Below, in pieces: positions 1 to 7,494 of a stretch of 25,857 nt of DNA; the stretch's first letter is position 1, and every line of letters begins with the position of its first letter. The stretch lies in assembly GCA_040751955.1 (NCBI GenBank), contig JBFMFY010000043.1, positions 1 to 25,857 on the forward strand, read 5' to 3'. The notes beneath the pieces were generated by a model. That model saw only the letters and a program-made list of their open reading frames with translations, ran no database searches and had not been told where the DNA came from. The DNA is from SpSt-333 sp040751955. Its GTDB lineage: Bacteria > Bacteroidota > Ignavibacteria > UBA10030 > UBA8401. The position numbers and the translations under genes were made by a program.

Positions 1-35
1 GTTTGATTGGCAATGGCTGCAACGTTTTTATTCAT
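1..35 (-). CDS. Probable start of a further minus-strand gene, cut by the window edge
   Basis: An ATG at 35-33 opens a frame that reads MNKNVAAIANQ and runs off the left edge without a stop. A weak purine-rich stretch (AAAGAGA) lies about five bases upstream. With only 11 residues visible no family can be named. It follows the GH16 gene at 202-1038 on the same strand, about 170 bases downstream, so it may belong to the same locus or begin a new unit. The call rests on the start codon, orientation and position only. Confidence 0.3.
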   Translation of the reverse strand, partial: MNKNVAAIANQ

Positions 36-118
36 AGAATCTCTTTACGAAAAAGTTTTCTACCAATATCGCTATGTCAAAGAACAATTTACAGCTATTT
101 TATCAACACAAACTGAGT

Positions 119-124
119 ATTATA
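119..124 (-). promoter_or_regulatory. Candidate -10 element (TATAAT) upstream of the left-edge gene
   Basis: The minus strand reads GGGTATAATAC here, a perfect TATAAT about 85 bases before the ATG at 35. No good -35 hexamer is seen at the usual distance, and the Bacteroidota-type TAnnTTTG box is absent. The remainder of the 1-201 gap is AT-rich; apart from a short CAGTTC/GAACTG inverted repeat I see no convincing terminator for the GH16 gene. Confidence 0.25.
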
Positions 125-201
125 CCCAGAATGACAAATTGGAATTTTTATCCCAGCATCAGTTCTGCAGCAGTTGAACTGTCGCTGAGGTGCTTGTCCT
201 A

Positions 202-1038
202 TTATTGAGATTTTCTATACACTCTCACATACTCCACTTCCATCCGCTGCGGAAAGATGGTGAAACCGTCCGGATTGCCGGGCCAGTTGCCGCCGACAGC
301 AAGGTTGAGCAGCATGTGAAATCGTTTGTCGAACGGTTTTCCTTTAATCGTACTGAAGTACATCGTGCTGTCCACCATCCAACGGAATCCGACCGAATCC
401 CACGCAACAATAAAGGTGTGGAACTCTTCGGCAAAATTTCCGCTCGGCAGCGTATAGTTACCGCCGGTTAAACCGTGCCCGCCGGAGGCATCTTCAAAAT
501 GGATTGTACCGTACACTTTTTTGATGTTGTCGCCGAGCAATTCCATGATGTCGATCTCGCCGCTTGCGGGCCAACCGCCGTATGCCCAGTCGGTCGGCAG
601 CATCCAGATGGCGGGCCACAATCCTTTTCCGTACGGCAGTTTTGCGCGCACCACAAACAATCCGTATGTCCAATCCCCTTTGTTCGCACTCCGCATGCGC
701 GCGGATGTGTATTTCATCCCCTGATAATTTTCCTCACGCGCCTGAATGACCAACTTTCCATTTTCGATGAATGAATTTTCTCTCCGGTTTGTGTAGAATT
801 GCAGTTCGTTATTTCCCCATCCGTGTCCGCCTGTTTCGTGGCTCCATTTAGTCAGGTCGATGGTGGAATCGGTGAATTCGTCATTCCATACCAATTCCCA
901 TCCGGGTATAGGCGGGATCGTATCCGCAACAACAGACGGTTCGGTAATGCCCGGTTTTTTCTCCTCTTCTTTGCATCCGATGATGATCGAAGAGAGAAGC
1001 GTTGCAAGAAGCAATGAAATGATCATACGTTCCTTCAT
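202..1038 (-). CDS. GH16 endo-beta-glucanase lipoprotein, laminarinase type
   Basis: This is a secreted glycoside hydrolase family 16 enzyme of 278 residues, predicted to cut beta-1,3- or beta-1,3/1,4-glucan internally with retention. The N-terminus is a lipoprotein signal ending IIIGC (Cys22), so it should be lipid-anchored to an envelope membrane. The catalytic domain spans about 45-275 in the normal order: WELVWNDEF opening strand, then GKLVIQA, the active-site strand GEIDIMELLG (nucleophile Glu161, Asp163, acid/base Glu166) and the closing VEYVRVYRK. The extra Met in E-I-D-I-M-E is the beta-bulge signature of laminarinases rather than lichenases (family knowledge). The frame is open further upstream, but that stretch overlaps the previous gene. 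ATG at 1038 leaves a 7-base gap; ATG at 1026, preceded by AAGGA, is an alternative that still keeps the lipobox. Confidence 0.93.
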   Translation of the reverse strand: MKERMIISLLLATLLSSIIIGCKEEEKKPGITEPSVVADTIPPIPGWELVWNDEFTDSTIDLTKWSHETGGHGWGNNELQFYTNRRENSFIENGKLVIQAREENYQGMKYTSARMRSANKGDWTYGLFVVRAKLPYGKGLWPAIWMLPTDWAYGGWPASGEIDIMELLGDNIKKVYGTIHFEDASGGHGLTGGNYTLPSGNFAEEFHTFIVAWDSVGFRWMVDSTMYFSTIKGKPFDKRFHMLLNLAVGGNWPGNPDGFTIFPQRMEVEYVRVYRKSQ

Positions 1039-1045
1039 CGTTGGT

Positions 1046-2398
1046 TCATTTCCAATTTCGTTTGAACATCGAGAATGCTTTCCGTGCCCGCCATTCATCC
1101 ATGCCGTCATTGTCCGCATCCGGCGTGACGGCAACGATCCCCCACCATTCTTCATTTGAATAACCGTCGGGATGCTGGTTCGTCTCATAGCCGCCAAAGT
1201 CATGGTTGTTCGCATCTCCCGCTTTCCACCATTCGTCAGTGAACTCAAAAACCGTAGCGCCGACGCAGACATCGCTTGCTGCACGGATCTGCACCCAGTT
1301 GGTGCTGTCAAATTCCGCCTGGACAGATTCATATTCAGTTTTGGTCGCATTGTTCAATGCGTCGATGCCGAACTCGGTGATGACGATCGGCTTTGTGGAT
1401 TTTGTCCGGTACGATGCGAAGAACGGCATAAAATTCATTTCGTATGCATTGCTTCCCCACAGGTCAACGTACGTCAACGAAGCATCGTTTGCATTCATAC
1501 CGGCATTGCCGATGTTGTACAAATTTCCGTTGCTCGCGCAAACCGGATGATATTTTTCTCCTTCCACTTTATACGCAGCAACCGCCATTTCCTGCACCAG
1601 CGAATACCAGTACGGGCTGTTGCCGTTTTGATAATTTTGTTCATTGCCGATATTCCATATTAGTACAGCGGGAAAATCTTTGAGATCGAGAACCATTGTT
1701 GCAAAATCGTCTATCAATGTTTGACGAATACTATTTTGTGAAAGGTCTAAATCTGTGTTCACCCAGAAGCTGACAATGACACGGATGTTATGCGCCGCCG
1801 CTTGCTGCAGAAAGTATTTGTCAACACCTGAATATGTCCTGACTGTGTTCGCATTCAGATCGTTCAGCCACACGATGCTTCGATCATACACTTCTTTCGT
1901 CCACGGTTTCCCGCCGATCGGTGCCGGCGAGAATGCAACTCCTTTAACAACGAATTCTTCGTACACACCGTTGCCGTCAAAATCTACTTCCAATTTTTTG
2001 TTGTTGATCCGCACCATTCCGCTGCCGACAGGTTTTTCAGCCGGAACATTGTAAATCTTTCTTGTCAACACCGGATTAACTGTTGCAACGCCGTTGATCG
2101 GTCTCGGCACATCGGTCTCGAATGTTTCAAAACCAATCTTCTCCGCTCTCAACCGGTGTTTACCGGCGGGAAATCCTTTCATGTAATATAATCCGTTTGG
2201 GTCGGTAAAGACTGGAGAAAAGGTTGTCGCTGTCGGCAATGAAAGCCGCACACTGGAAATTGCATGTGCCTGATCATCAGCCACTCTTCCGGAGATCACT
2301 GCGGGGCTTACATACGGCTCGTCTTCGACAGTATTGCATCCGAAGAGTGTGAGAAAGAACGAAACGGCAAAGACAATATAGATTTGTGCAGGTACCAT
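1046..2398 (-). CDS. Clan GH-A glycoside hydrolase lipoprotein with N-terminal carboxypeptidase-like regulatory domain
   Basis: A 450-residue lipoprotein: signal peptide with lipobox TLFGC (Cys21), a carboxypeptidase-regulatory-like beta-sandwich at about 33-113 (ISGRVADDQ, GLYYMKGFPAGKHRL), then a TIM-barrel hydrolase at about 145-450. The barrel carries the clan GH-A signs: IWNIGNEQN with the presumed acid/base Glu253 at the end of strand 4, and VITEFGID with the presumed nucleophile Glu342 at the end of strand 7. The opening VKGVAFSP and the NANTVRTYS segment resemble GH2-barrel, GH5 and GH72-type beta-glucan enzymes; I cannot place it in one family. It is 7 bases upstream of the GH16 lipoprotein gene and probably co-transcribed with it. 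The start has AAGGA about 15 bases upstream, a long spacing. An endo- or exo-beta-glucanase or transglycosylase role is inferred from context. Confidence 0.85.
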   Translation of the reverse strand: MVPAQIYIVFAVSFFLTLFGCNTVEDEPYVSPAVISGRVADDQAHAISSVRLSLPTATTFSPVFTDPNGLYYMKGFPAGKHRLRAEKIGFETFETDVPRPINGVATVNPVLTRKIYNVPAEKPVGSGMVRINNKKLEVDFDGNGVYEEFVVKGVAFSPAPIGGKPWTKEVYDRSIVWLNDLNANTVRTYSGVDKYFLQQAAAHNIRVIVSFWVNTDLDLSQNSIRQTLIDDFATMVLDLKDFPAVLIWNIGNEQNYQNGNSPYWYSLVQEMAVAAYKVEGEKYHPVCASNGNLYNIGNAGMNANDASLTYVDLWGSNAYEMNFMPFFASYRTKSTKPIVITEFGIDALNNATKTEYESVQAEFDSTNWVQIRAASDVCVGATVFEFTDEWWKAGDANNHDFGGYETNQHPDGYSNEEWWGIVAVTPDADNDGMDEWRARKAFSMFKRNWK

Positions 2399-2423
2399 AA
2401 CGGTAAAACAACATCCTTAAAAC

Positions 2424-2455
2424 AAAAAGAGAGGCATTACATCGCCCCTCTTTTT
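2424..2455 (-). terminator. Rho-independent-type terminator after the MFS transporter gene
   Basis: On the minus strand an 11-bp stem (AAAAAGAGGGG pairing with CCTCTCTTTTT, one G-U pair) encloses a 10-base loop and ends in a T5 run. It lies 13 bases past the MFS stop codon and 25 bases before the GH-A lipoprotein start. The A/T-symmetric stem could also work for plus-strand transcription, but no gene faces it. It separates the last two genes from the longer unit, either as a full stop or as an attenuating read-through site. Confidence 0.7.
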
Positions 2456-2468
2456 AACAACCCTAAGG

Positions 2469-3752
2469 TCAATTGTGACGGGATCCGATAAATCCATAAT
2501 AGACGATGTAGAGATAGCAAATTGCAGGAAGAATGAATGCCGTTTGAATCCCGTACGTATCGGCAAGCGCTCCTTGTGCAACAGGAATTAACGCACCGCC
2601 GACGATAGCCATGATCAGGACACTTGATCCCTGACTCGTCAATTTACCGAGACCGTCGATGCCGAGTGTGAAGATCGTCGGGAACATGATTGAGTTGAAC
2701 AAACCGACACTCAGTATTGTCCACATAGCAACATGGCCGGTAGTAAACACTGTCGTAAAGACGAGACCGCAAGTGACGAGAGCAAAAATGCCGAGCAGTT
2801 TTCCCGCATTAATCTTTTGCAGCAGCGCCGAACCGATAAACCTCCCCACCATCGCGCCGCCCCAGTAGTACGAAACAAAACCGGCAGCTGCCGCTTCTTT
2901 TAATCCTGCAATCTCCGGCTGTCCCATAAAGTTGACGAGAAAACTTCCGATCGACACTTCAGCACCGACATACACAAAAATACCGACAGCGCCAAGTACG
3001 AGATGACGATGCTTCAACGCATCAGTCAACTTCCCTGCCTTCGCATGATGATCTTCTACGGCGGCAATCACCGGCAGTTTGAACAACGCCATAGCAACGG
3101 CAAGCACGACCAACGCAACCCCCAAACCAACGTACGGCATTTGCACAGACGACGCTTCGGCGAGCCGGTACGCCTGCAACTGTTCCGGATTTAAGGCGTG
3201 CATTTCATCCAGACTTAGCATCGTCGTTGTCAAGATAAACAATCCGCCGAAGTACGGAGCGACTGTCGTACCGAGAGAGTTGAATGCCTGCGTCAGGTTC
3301 AATCTGCTCGACGCCGTTTCCGGTTTGCCGAGCACCGCAACGTACGGGTTTGCCGCAACTTGCAGCAGCGTAATGCCGGAGGCAAGAACAAACAGCGCTG
3401 TCAGAAACAACGGATATGATGGAACGCTTGCCGCGGGATAAAACAGGAATGTTCCCACTCCCGCCGTCAGCAAGCCGATCACAATCCCTTTTTGGTAGCC
3501 GAACAGATTGATGATCTTGCCGGAGGGGATCGACATAACGAAGTACGCGGTGAAGAATGTGAACTGGATCAGCATCACCTGCGTATAATTGAGATCAAAG
3601 ACCGCTTTGAGATGCGGCACAAGAATATCGTTGAGGCATGTGAGGAATCCCCACATGAAAAAGAGAATCGTCACAACGGCAAGCGGCACGCGGAAATTTC
3701 CTCCTTGCGACGCGTCGATGTGTGTTTCGGTAGATGTCGAAATGGATGCCAT
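2469..3752 (-). CDS. Sugar MFS transporter, FucP/GluP family
   Basis: A 427-residue inner-membrane proton-coupled sugar symporter of the major facilitator superfamily, FucP/GluP (fucose, glucose/galactose) branch. The evidence is the family-typical first helix FFMWGFLTCLNDILVPHLK, the TAYFVMSIPSGK loop, the ANPYVAVLGKP segment followed by SRLNLTQAFNSLGTT, and about twelve hydrophobic helices. Length matches the family (about 410-440). A TTG 13 codons upstream (3791) would lengthen it to 440 residues, but neither start has a clear ribosome site, so the ATG is preferred. It lies 66 bases after the GH3 beta-glucosidase gene, which would supply the free glucose it probably imports. Substrate choice between glucose, galactose and fucose is inferred from that neighbour. 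Confidence 0.9.
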   Translation of the reverse strand: MASISTSTETHIDASQGGNFRVPLAVVTILFFMWGFLTCLNDILVPHLKAVFDLNYTQVMLIQFTFFTAYFVMSIPSGKIINLFGYQKGIVIGLLTAGVGTFLFYPAASVPSYPLFLTALFVLASGITLLQVAANPYVAVLGKPETASSRLNLTQAFNSLGTTVAPYFGGLFILTTTMLSLDEMHALNPEQLQAYRLAEASSVQMPYVGLGVALVVLAVAMALFKLPVIAAVEDHHAKAGKLTDALKHRHLVLGAVGIFVYVGAEVSIGSFLVNFMGQPEIAGLKEAAAAGFVSYYWGGAMVGRFIGSALLQKINAGKLLGIFALVTCGLVFTTVFTTGHVAMWTILSVGLFNSIMFPTIFTLGIDGLGKLTSQGSSVLIMAIVGGALIPVAQGALADTYGIQTAFILPAICYLYIVYYGFIGSRHN

Positions 3753-3818
3753 AGAGTTATTGTTTATTACAGTGTATGTTTTGTTTTGCAAGAGTTCAAC
3801 ACTCGAACAACGCGTTTC

Positions 3819-5648
3819 TTATTTCTTTCCCATCGCACCGCCGCCGTACGTCAATCCGAATCCATAGGGAAAGAGCGGATCGTACTTCGCATCGCCGATG
3901 TTGATCGGAATCTGCTGCATGTTCTTCGGCCATGTGTGCGGAAGTTTTCCCGTCGGTGCGTAATCGCCAAACAGCACATCGGCAACTCCCTGACCTTCTG
4001 TGCCCGGGAGCCATGCAGCGACAAAGGCGTTGCTCTTTTCTAGGGTGCCGTTGATGATCATCGGTCTGCCGGAAAGGAGAATGGTAACAACCTGAATCCC
4101 TTTCTCTTTCAACTTTTCTACGAGAAGAATGTCTTCGTTTGAAAGACTGAGATCGTCCCTGTCCCCCAGGAATTCAGCGTATGGTTCTTCACCCACTACC
4201 ACAATGGCAACATCGCCGCTGTCTGCTCCGCTGCCGTCCGGTGAATATTTTACTTTTGTCTCTTTGGAAACAGTATTTCTGATCGCCTGAAGAATCGTTG
4301 TGCCGCCCGAGATGATATTTCCTTTCATTCCCTGCCAGATGATCGTCCAGCCACCACATTGTACGCCGATGTCGTCGGCGCTCTTGCCTGCAACAAGAAT
4401 ACTCTTTGCATTTTTTGACAGCGGAAGGAGGTTCTTTTCGTTCTTCAACAGCACAAGCGATTGCCGCACAGCGTCGCGTGCAACCTCGCGATTTTCCATT
4501 GAACCGACAGTTGCTGCAAGCGACAGGTCAACAAACGGATGTTCAAACAATCCCATTTCGTATTTTACTTTCACGATGCGGCGGACGGCATCGTCGATGC
4601 GGGAGATCTCAACTTTCTTTTCTTTCACAAGTTCTTTCAGCAGCCGCATGAAATCGATATAGTTGTTGGGCTGCCCCGGACCGTTCGGGATCATGATGAG
4701 ATCAAGTCCTGCATTGACCGACTGTTGAATATCGTCTTTGTAATCGCCGGGGAGCTGATCGATACCAGCCCAATCGGAAACGAGAAATCCGTCAAACTTC
4801 AATTCTCCCTTCAACACTGTGGTCAGCAGATATTTATGCCCGTGCATTTTGTTGCCGTTCCAGCTGTTGAACGACACCATGATCGATTTTGCACCCGATT
4901 TCATTGCTTCGATGTATCCGGGCAGATGAAGTTTGCGGAGCGTCGGTTCATCAAGCGTCGTCTCGCCCTGATCGTCGCCGTTCACAGTTCCGCCGTCGCC
5001 GACGAAATGTTTCACACAGGCGAGCACGGAGTTCTGCCCGGAAAGCGATGAACCCTGAATTCCTTTCACATATGCGGCGCCGAGTTGCGCAACAAGTTCC
5101 GGATTCTCACCAAAACTTTCGTACGTGCGCCCCCACCGCTCGTTGCGTGCAACTGCAACGCATGGTGCAAACGTCCAGTGAATGCCGGTCGCTTTGATTT
5201 CTCTTCCCGTCGCCGCCGCGACCTGTTCGATCAATTGGGGATTGTGCGTTGCACCAAGCCCTACATTGTGCGGAAAGATCACTGCACCGTTCACATTGTT
5301 GTGTCCGTGCACAGCATCAATGCCGAACAGGATCGGTATTTTCAACCGCGTCTTTTGTGAAAGCCGCTGCAGTGAATCGTACACTTCTGCCCACCCTTTT
5401 GCCGTGATATCCTTTATTTCCGAATCACCGCCCCATAAAATAGAACCGAATGAATATTTGATGATATCATCTGGATGATTGGCAATGGCGTTGTAATCGG
5501 GCTGCGTCATCTGTGCAATTTTCTCTTCGAGCGTCATCTTTTTGAGAAGCGCGTTGACCTTTGCATCGATATCGGTTCCTTTCACCGACTGTGCGACTGC
5601 GAGCGAACTTAGGAAGAGAGATACGAAAAAGAGAGAGAACTTCTTCAT
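3819..5648 (-). CDS. GH3 beta-glucosidase / exo-beta-glucanase, periplasmic
   Basis: A 609-residue glycoside hydrolase family 3 enzyme that should release glucose from the non-reducing ends of beta-gluco-oligosaccharides. A Sec signal peptide ends at about AVAQ (residue 20); there is no lipobox and no T9SS tail, so a periplasmic location is likely. The (beta/alpha)8 domain covers about 25-370, with FGIDAVHGHNN, VKHFVGDGGT and FLVSDWAGI (nucleophile Asp292). The second alpha/beta-sandwich domain covers about 390-600 and holds VGEEPYAEFLGD, aligned by eye with the barley ExoI loop that carries the acid/base Glu (probably Glu492). It resembles ExoI-type two-domain GH3 enzymes and lacks an FnIII tail. 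AAAGGA about 10 bases upstream supports the start. It sits between the permuted GH16 gene and the sugar transporter gene. Confidence 0.95.
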   Translation of the reverse strand: MKKFSLFFVSLFLSSLAVAQSVKGTDIDAKVNALLKKMTLEEKIAQMTQPDYNAIANHPDDIIKYSFGSILWGGDSEIKDITAKGWAEVYDSLQRLSQKTRLKIPILFGIDAVHGHNNVNGAVIFPHNVGLGATHNPQLIEQVAAATGREIKATGIHWTFAPCVAVARNERWGRTYESFGENPELVAQLGAAYVKGIQGSSLSGQNSVLACVKHFVGDGGTVNGDDQGETTLDEPTLRKLHLPGYIEAMKSGAKSIMVSFNSWNGNKMHGHKYLLTTVLKGELKFDGFLVSDWAGIDQLPGDYKDDIQQSVNAGLDLIMIPNGPGQPNNYIDFMRLLKELVKEKKVEISRIDDAVRRIVKVKYEMGLFEHPFVDLSLAATVGSMENREVARDAVRQSLVLLKNEKNLLPLSKNAKSILVAGKSADDIGVQCGGWTIIWQGMKGNIISGGTTILQAIRNTVSKETKVKYSPDGSGADSGDVAIVVVGEEPYAEFLGDRDDLSLSNEDILLVEKLKEKGIQVVTILLSGRPMIINGTLEKSNAFVAAWLPGTEGQGVADVLFGDYAPTGKLPHTWPKNMQQIPINIGDAKYDPLFPYGFGLTYGGGAMGKK

Positions 5649-5689
5649 GGCGAGAGTATCCTTTACTAAATAGAGAGGAGATTCTTTAC

Positions 5690-7489
5690 TTATTGAACCA
5701 ACACTAATTTCTTAAATGTTTTTTGTGCAGCACCTTCAACAGCATAATAATAGACCCCCGATGCAAGAGGGCGTCCGTTTGCATCCTTTGCATCCCAGTT
5801 AAAATTGTACCGTCCGGCTGAAACGAAACCGACGGGAATTTCCGATACTTTTCTTCCGAGCGTATCAAAGAAGCGGATTGCAATGTTATCAGGCGAAGAA
5901 AATTCCGCCGGAATAATTGTTGAACCATTGAACGGGTTAGGATAGTTTTGTCCGATCTTCCATTCTTTGGGGGATAGATTAATCGTTTCGTCGATATTCG
6001 TCTGCAACGGAATGATTTGGATCCCGTTCACAACTGCATTGTCCATCGCCGTCATAAAGTGGATGTCGAGAATCCCTTCCGTAACGATGACATTCGGCAC
6101 CATCTTTTGATATATTTTCGACTTGCCGACTTTTGCAAACAGATCGAGATTTGTTTCGATCACTTTACCCTGCACTGCGTAGGTGAAAACCCTTTTTCCC
6201 GAAGCGGAAAAAAAGTTTTCCGACATCATCAATATGACTGCATAGGTTCCGTTCGGCACCCGTACCATGTACTTTGCCGCACCGTTCAATTCGGAATTGA
6301 ACACGCCCGGGTCCAATGTGCCGGTAAATGTATAATTGTTTTGATATGCAGCGCCGTCCATATAACCATATTCCACGGCGGGTCCCCATGGTTGATCGGG
6401 GAGGTAATCTTTGTATGCGGGACCGCCGCAGTTAATCTTCGCGGGAAAATTTAATGGTTGTGTCTTCGTAACATTCACATTCTTTACCGTTATGGCATTT
6501 GCAGGATTGAACCGGTCTTTCACGTTCGTGATGATGACATTGCTTATTGCGGCGGTGTCGTACTCGGCAACTGTCAGTTTCACACGTTTCTGATCCGAAT
6601 ACAGAACCGCGTTTGTTACGCTCTTGCCGGTAATCAGATAATTGGAAGGGGTAGTCGCACTGACACTGTCAACCTCTTCCGTAAAGACGATCAGAATGCC
6701 GTCTTTCTCTGCGCGAGCAACATTCACATTTGGTGTAACATTATCAGTAAATCCGAGCGCGGTTTCTTTCGTCAGACATAAAATTAATTTTCCGTCTTTG
6801 AACACCGCGTTCTCATGAACAAAATCGCATCCGTTCCCTCCCCACGTATGCGTGGCTTTCTCCCACCGCGTTTGATCCCACGAATCGAATTCATCTTTCC
6901 ATTTCAAGGTAAAATTGCTGTCGGTACCGGTAGTGCCGCTGTCGGGAGTGAACGCGGAATAACTGACCCAATCGTAATATGCAAATGCCGGAAGTACATT
7001 CTCGTTCCACTCTCCTGCCCAATTGGGATAGGTCGGATTCCAGATATTCATCATAATTTTTTGCGGAAGATTCAGTGCTTCAATATGCGCACCGGTCTGG
7101 CGGTGAACTTCCTTCCCCTCAACAAACCACGCCACGTACGTCGGAGTCCATTCAAAGGCATACGTGTGAAAATCAAGGGCAGGATTAAAAAGGGTCTGAT
7201 AATGGCTGACGTGGTTGATCTGTCCGGGAGTGATCGGATTGAATTGAATATCGTCGGAGTATCTCCCGAGAATTTCGATATCGATCTCGTTCCAATCCGC
7301 TGTGCTCGTGATCTCGTGGTATGTAAAAAACGACGCGAGCATTCCTTCCCGTTGTGCCGATTTCATCCGCACTTCAAATCTGCCGTATGTGAATGCCTCT
7401 TTCGTCCGGTACTCCGCACCTTTGTAGATTTTGGCGGAAAGAAATTCCGGAACGACGATCAACAGCAGTATAAACGCTGATGTTTTCAT
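5690..7489 (-). CDS. Circularly permuted GH16 lichenase-like enzyme with Ig-like, malectin-like and T9SS sorting domains
   Basis: A 599-residue secreted protein with signal peptide (about 1-19). The GH16 fold is permuted. The half that is normally C-terminal comes first (about 20-180): YGRFEVRMK, then WNEIDIEILG with nucleophile Glu68, Asp70 and acid/base Glu72, then FHTYAFEWTP and closing strand WVSYSAF. The half that is normally N-terminal follows at about 193-243 (FTLKWKDEFDSWDQTRW, FKDGKLILCLT). The same order is known in the Fibrobacter succinogenes 1,3-1,4-beta-glucanase. E-I-D-I-E without the Met bulge is lichenase-like. Next come an SbsA/Big-type Ig-like domain (about 252-340), a malectin-like domain opening INCGG (about 350-495), and a T9SS sorting domain (NYPNPFNGSTI to the Lys-rich end). 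The frame is open 33 codons further, but that part overlaps the GH2 gene; ATG at 7489 starts at a classic signal peptide, 5 bases after the GH2 stop. Confidence 0.92.
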   Translation of the reverse strand: MKTSAFILLLIVVPEFLSAKIYKGAEYRTKEAFTYGRFEVRMKSAQREGMLASFFTYHEITSTADWNEIDIEILGRYSDDIQFNPITPGQINHVSHYQTLFNPALDFHTYAFEWTPTYVAWFVEGKEVHRQTGAHIEALNLPQKIMMNIWNPTYPNWAGEWNENVLPAFAYYDWVSYSAFTPDSGTTGTDSNFTLKWKDEFDSWDQTRWEKATHTWGGNGCDFVHENAVFKDGKLILCLTKETALGFTDNVTPNVNVARAEKDGILIVFTEEVDSVSATTPSNYLITGKSVTNAVLYSDQKRVKLTVAEYDTAAISNVIITNVKDRFNPANAITVKNVNVTKTQPLNFPAKINCGGPAYKDYLPDQPWGPAVEYGYMDGAAYQNNYTFTGTLDPGVFNSELNGAAKYMVRVPNGTYAVILMMSENFFSASGKRVFTYAVQGKVIETNLDLFAKVGKSKIYQKMVPNVIVTEGILDIHFMTAMDNAVVNGIQIIPLQTNIDETINLSPKEWKIGQNYPNPFNGSTIIPAEFSSPDNIAIRFFDTLGRKVSEIPVGFVSAGRYNFNWDAKDANGRPLASGVYYYAVEGAAQKTFKKLVLVQ

Positions 7490-7494
7490 GATGT

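Noticed and set aside
1..35. LacI-type regulator at the left edge
   Set aside because: The AAIANQ residues invite the thought, but 11 residues do not show a LacI helix-turn-helix.
1039..1350. In-frame extension of the GH16 gene by 104 residues
   Set aside because: It overlaps the well-supported end of the GH-A lipoprotein gene, has low-complexity basic composition, and would bury the lipoprotein signal peptide.
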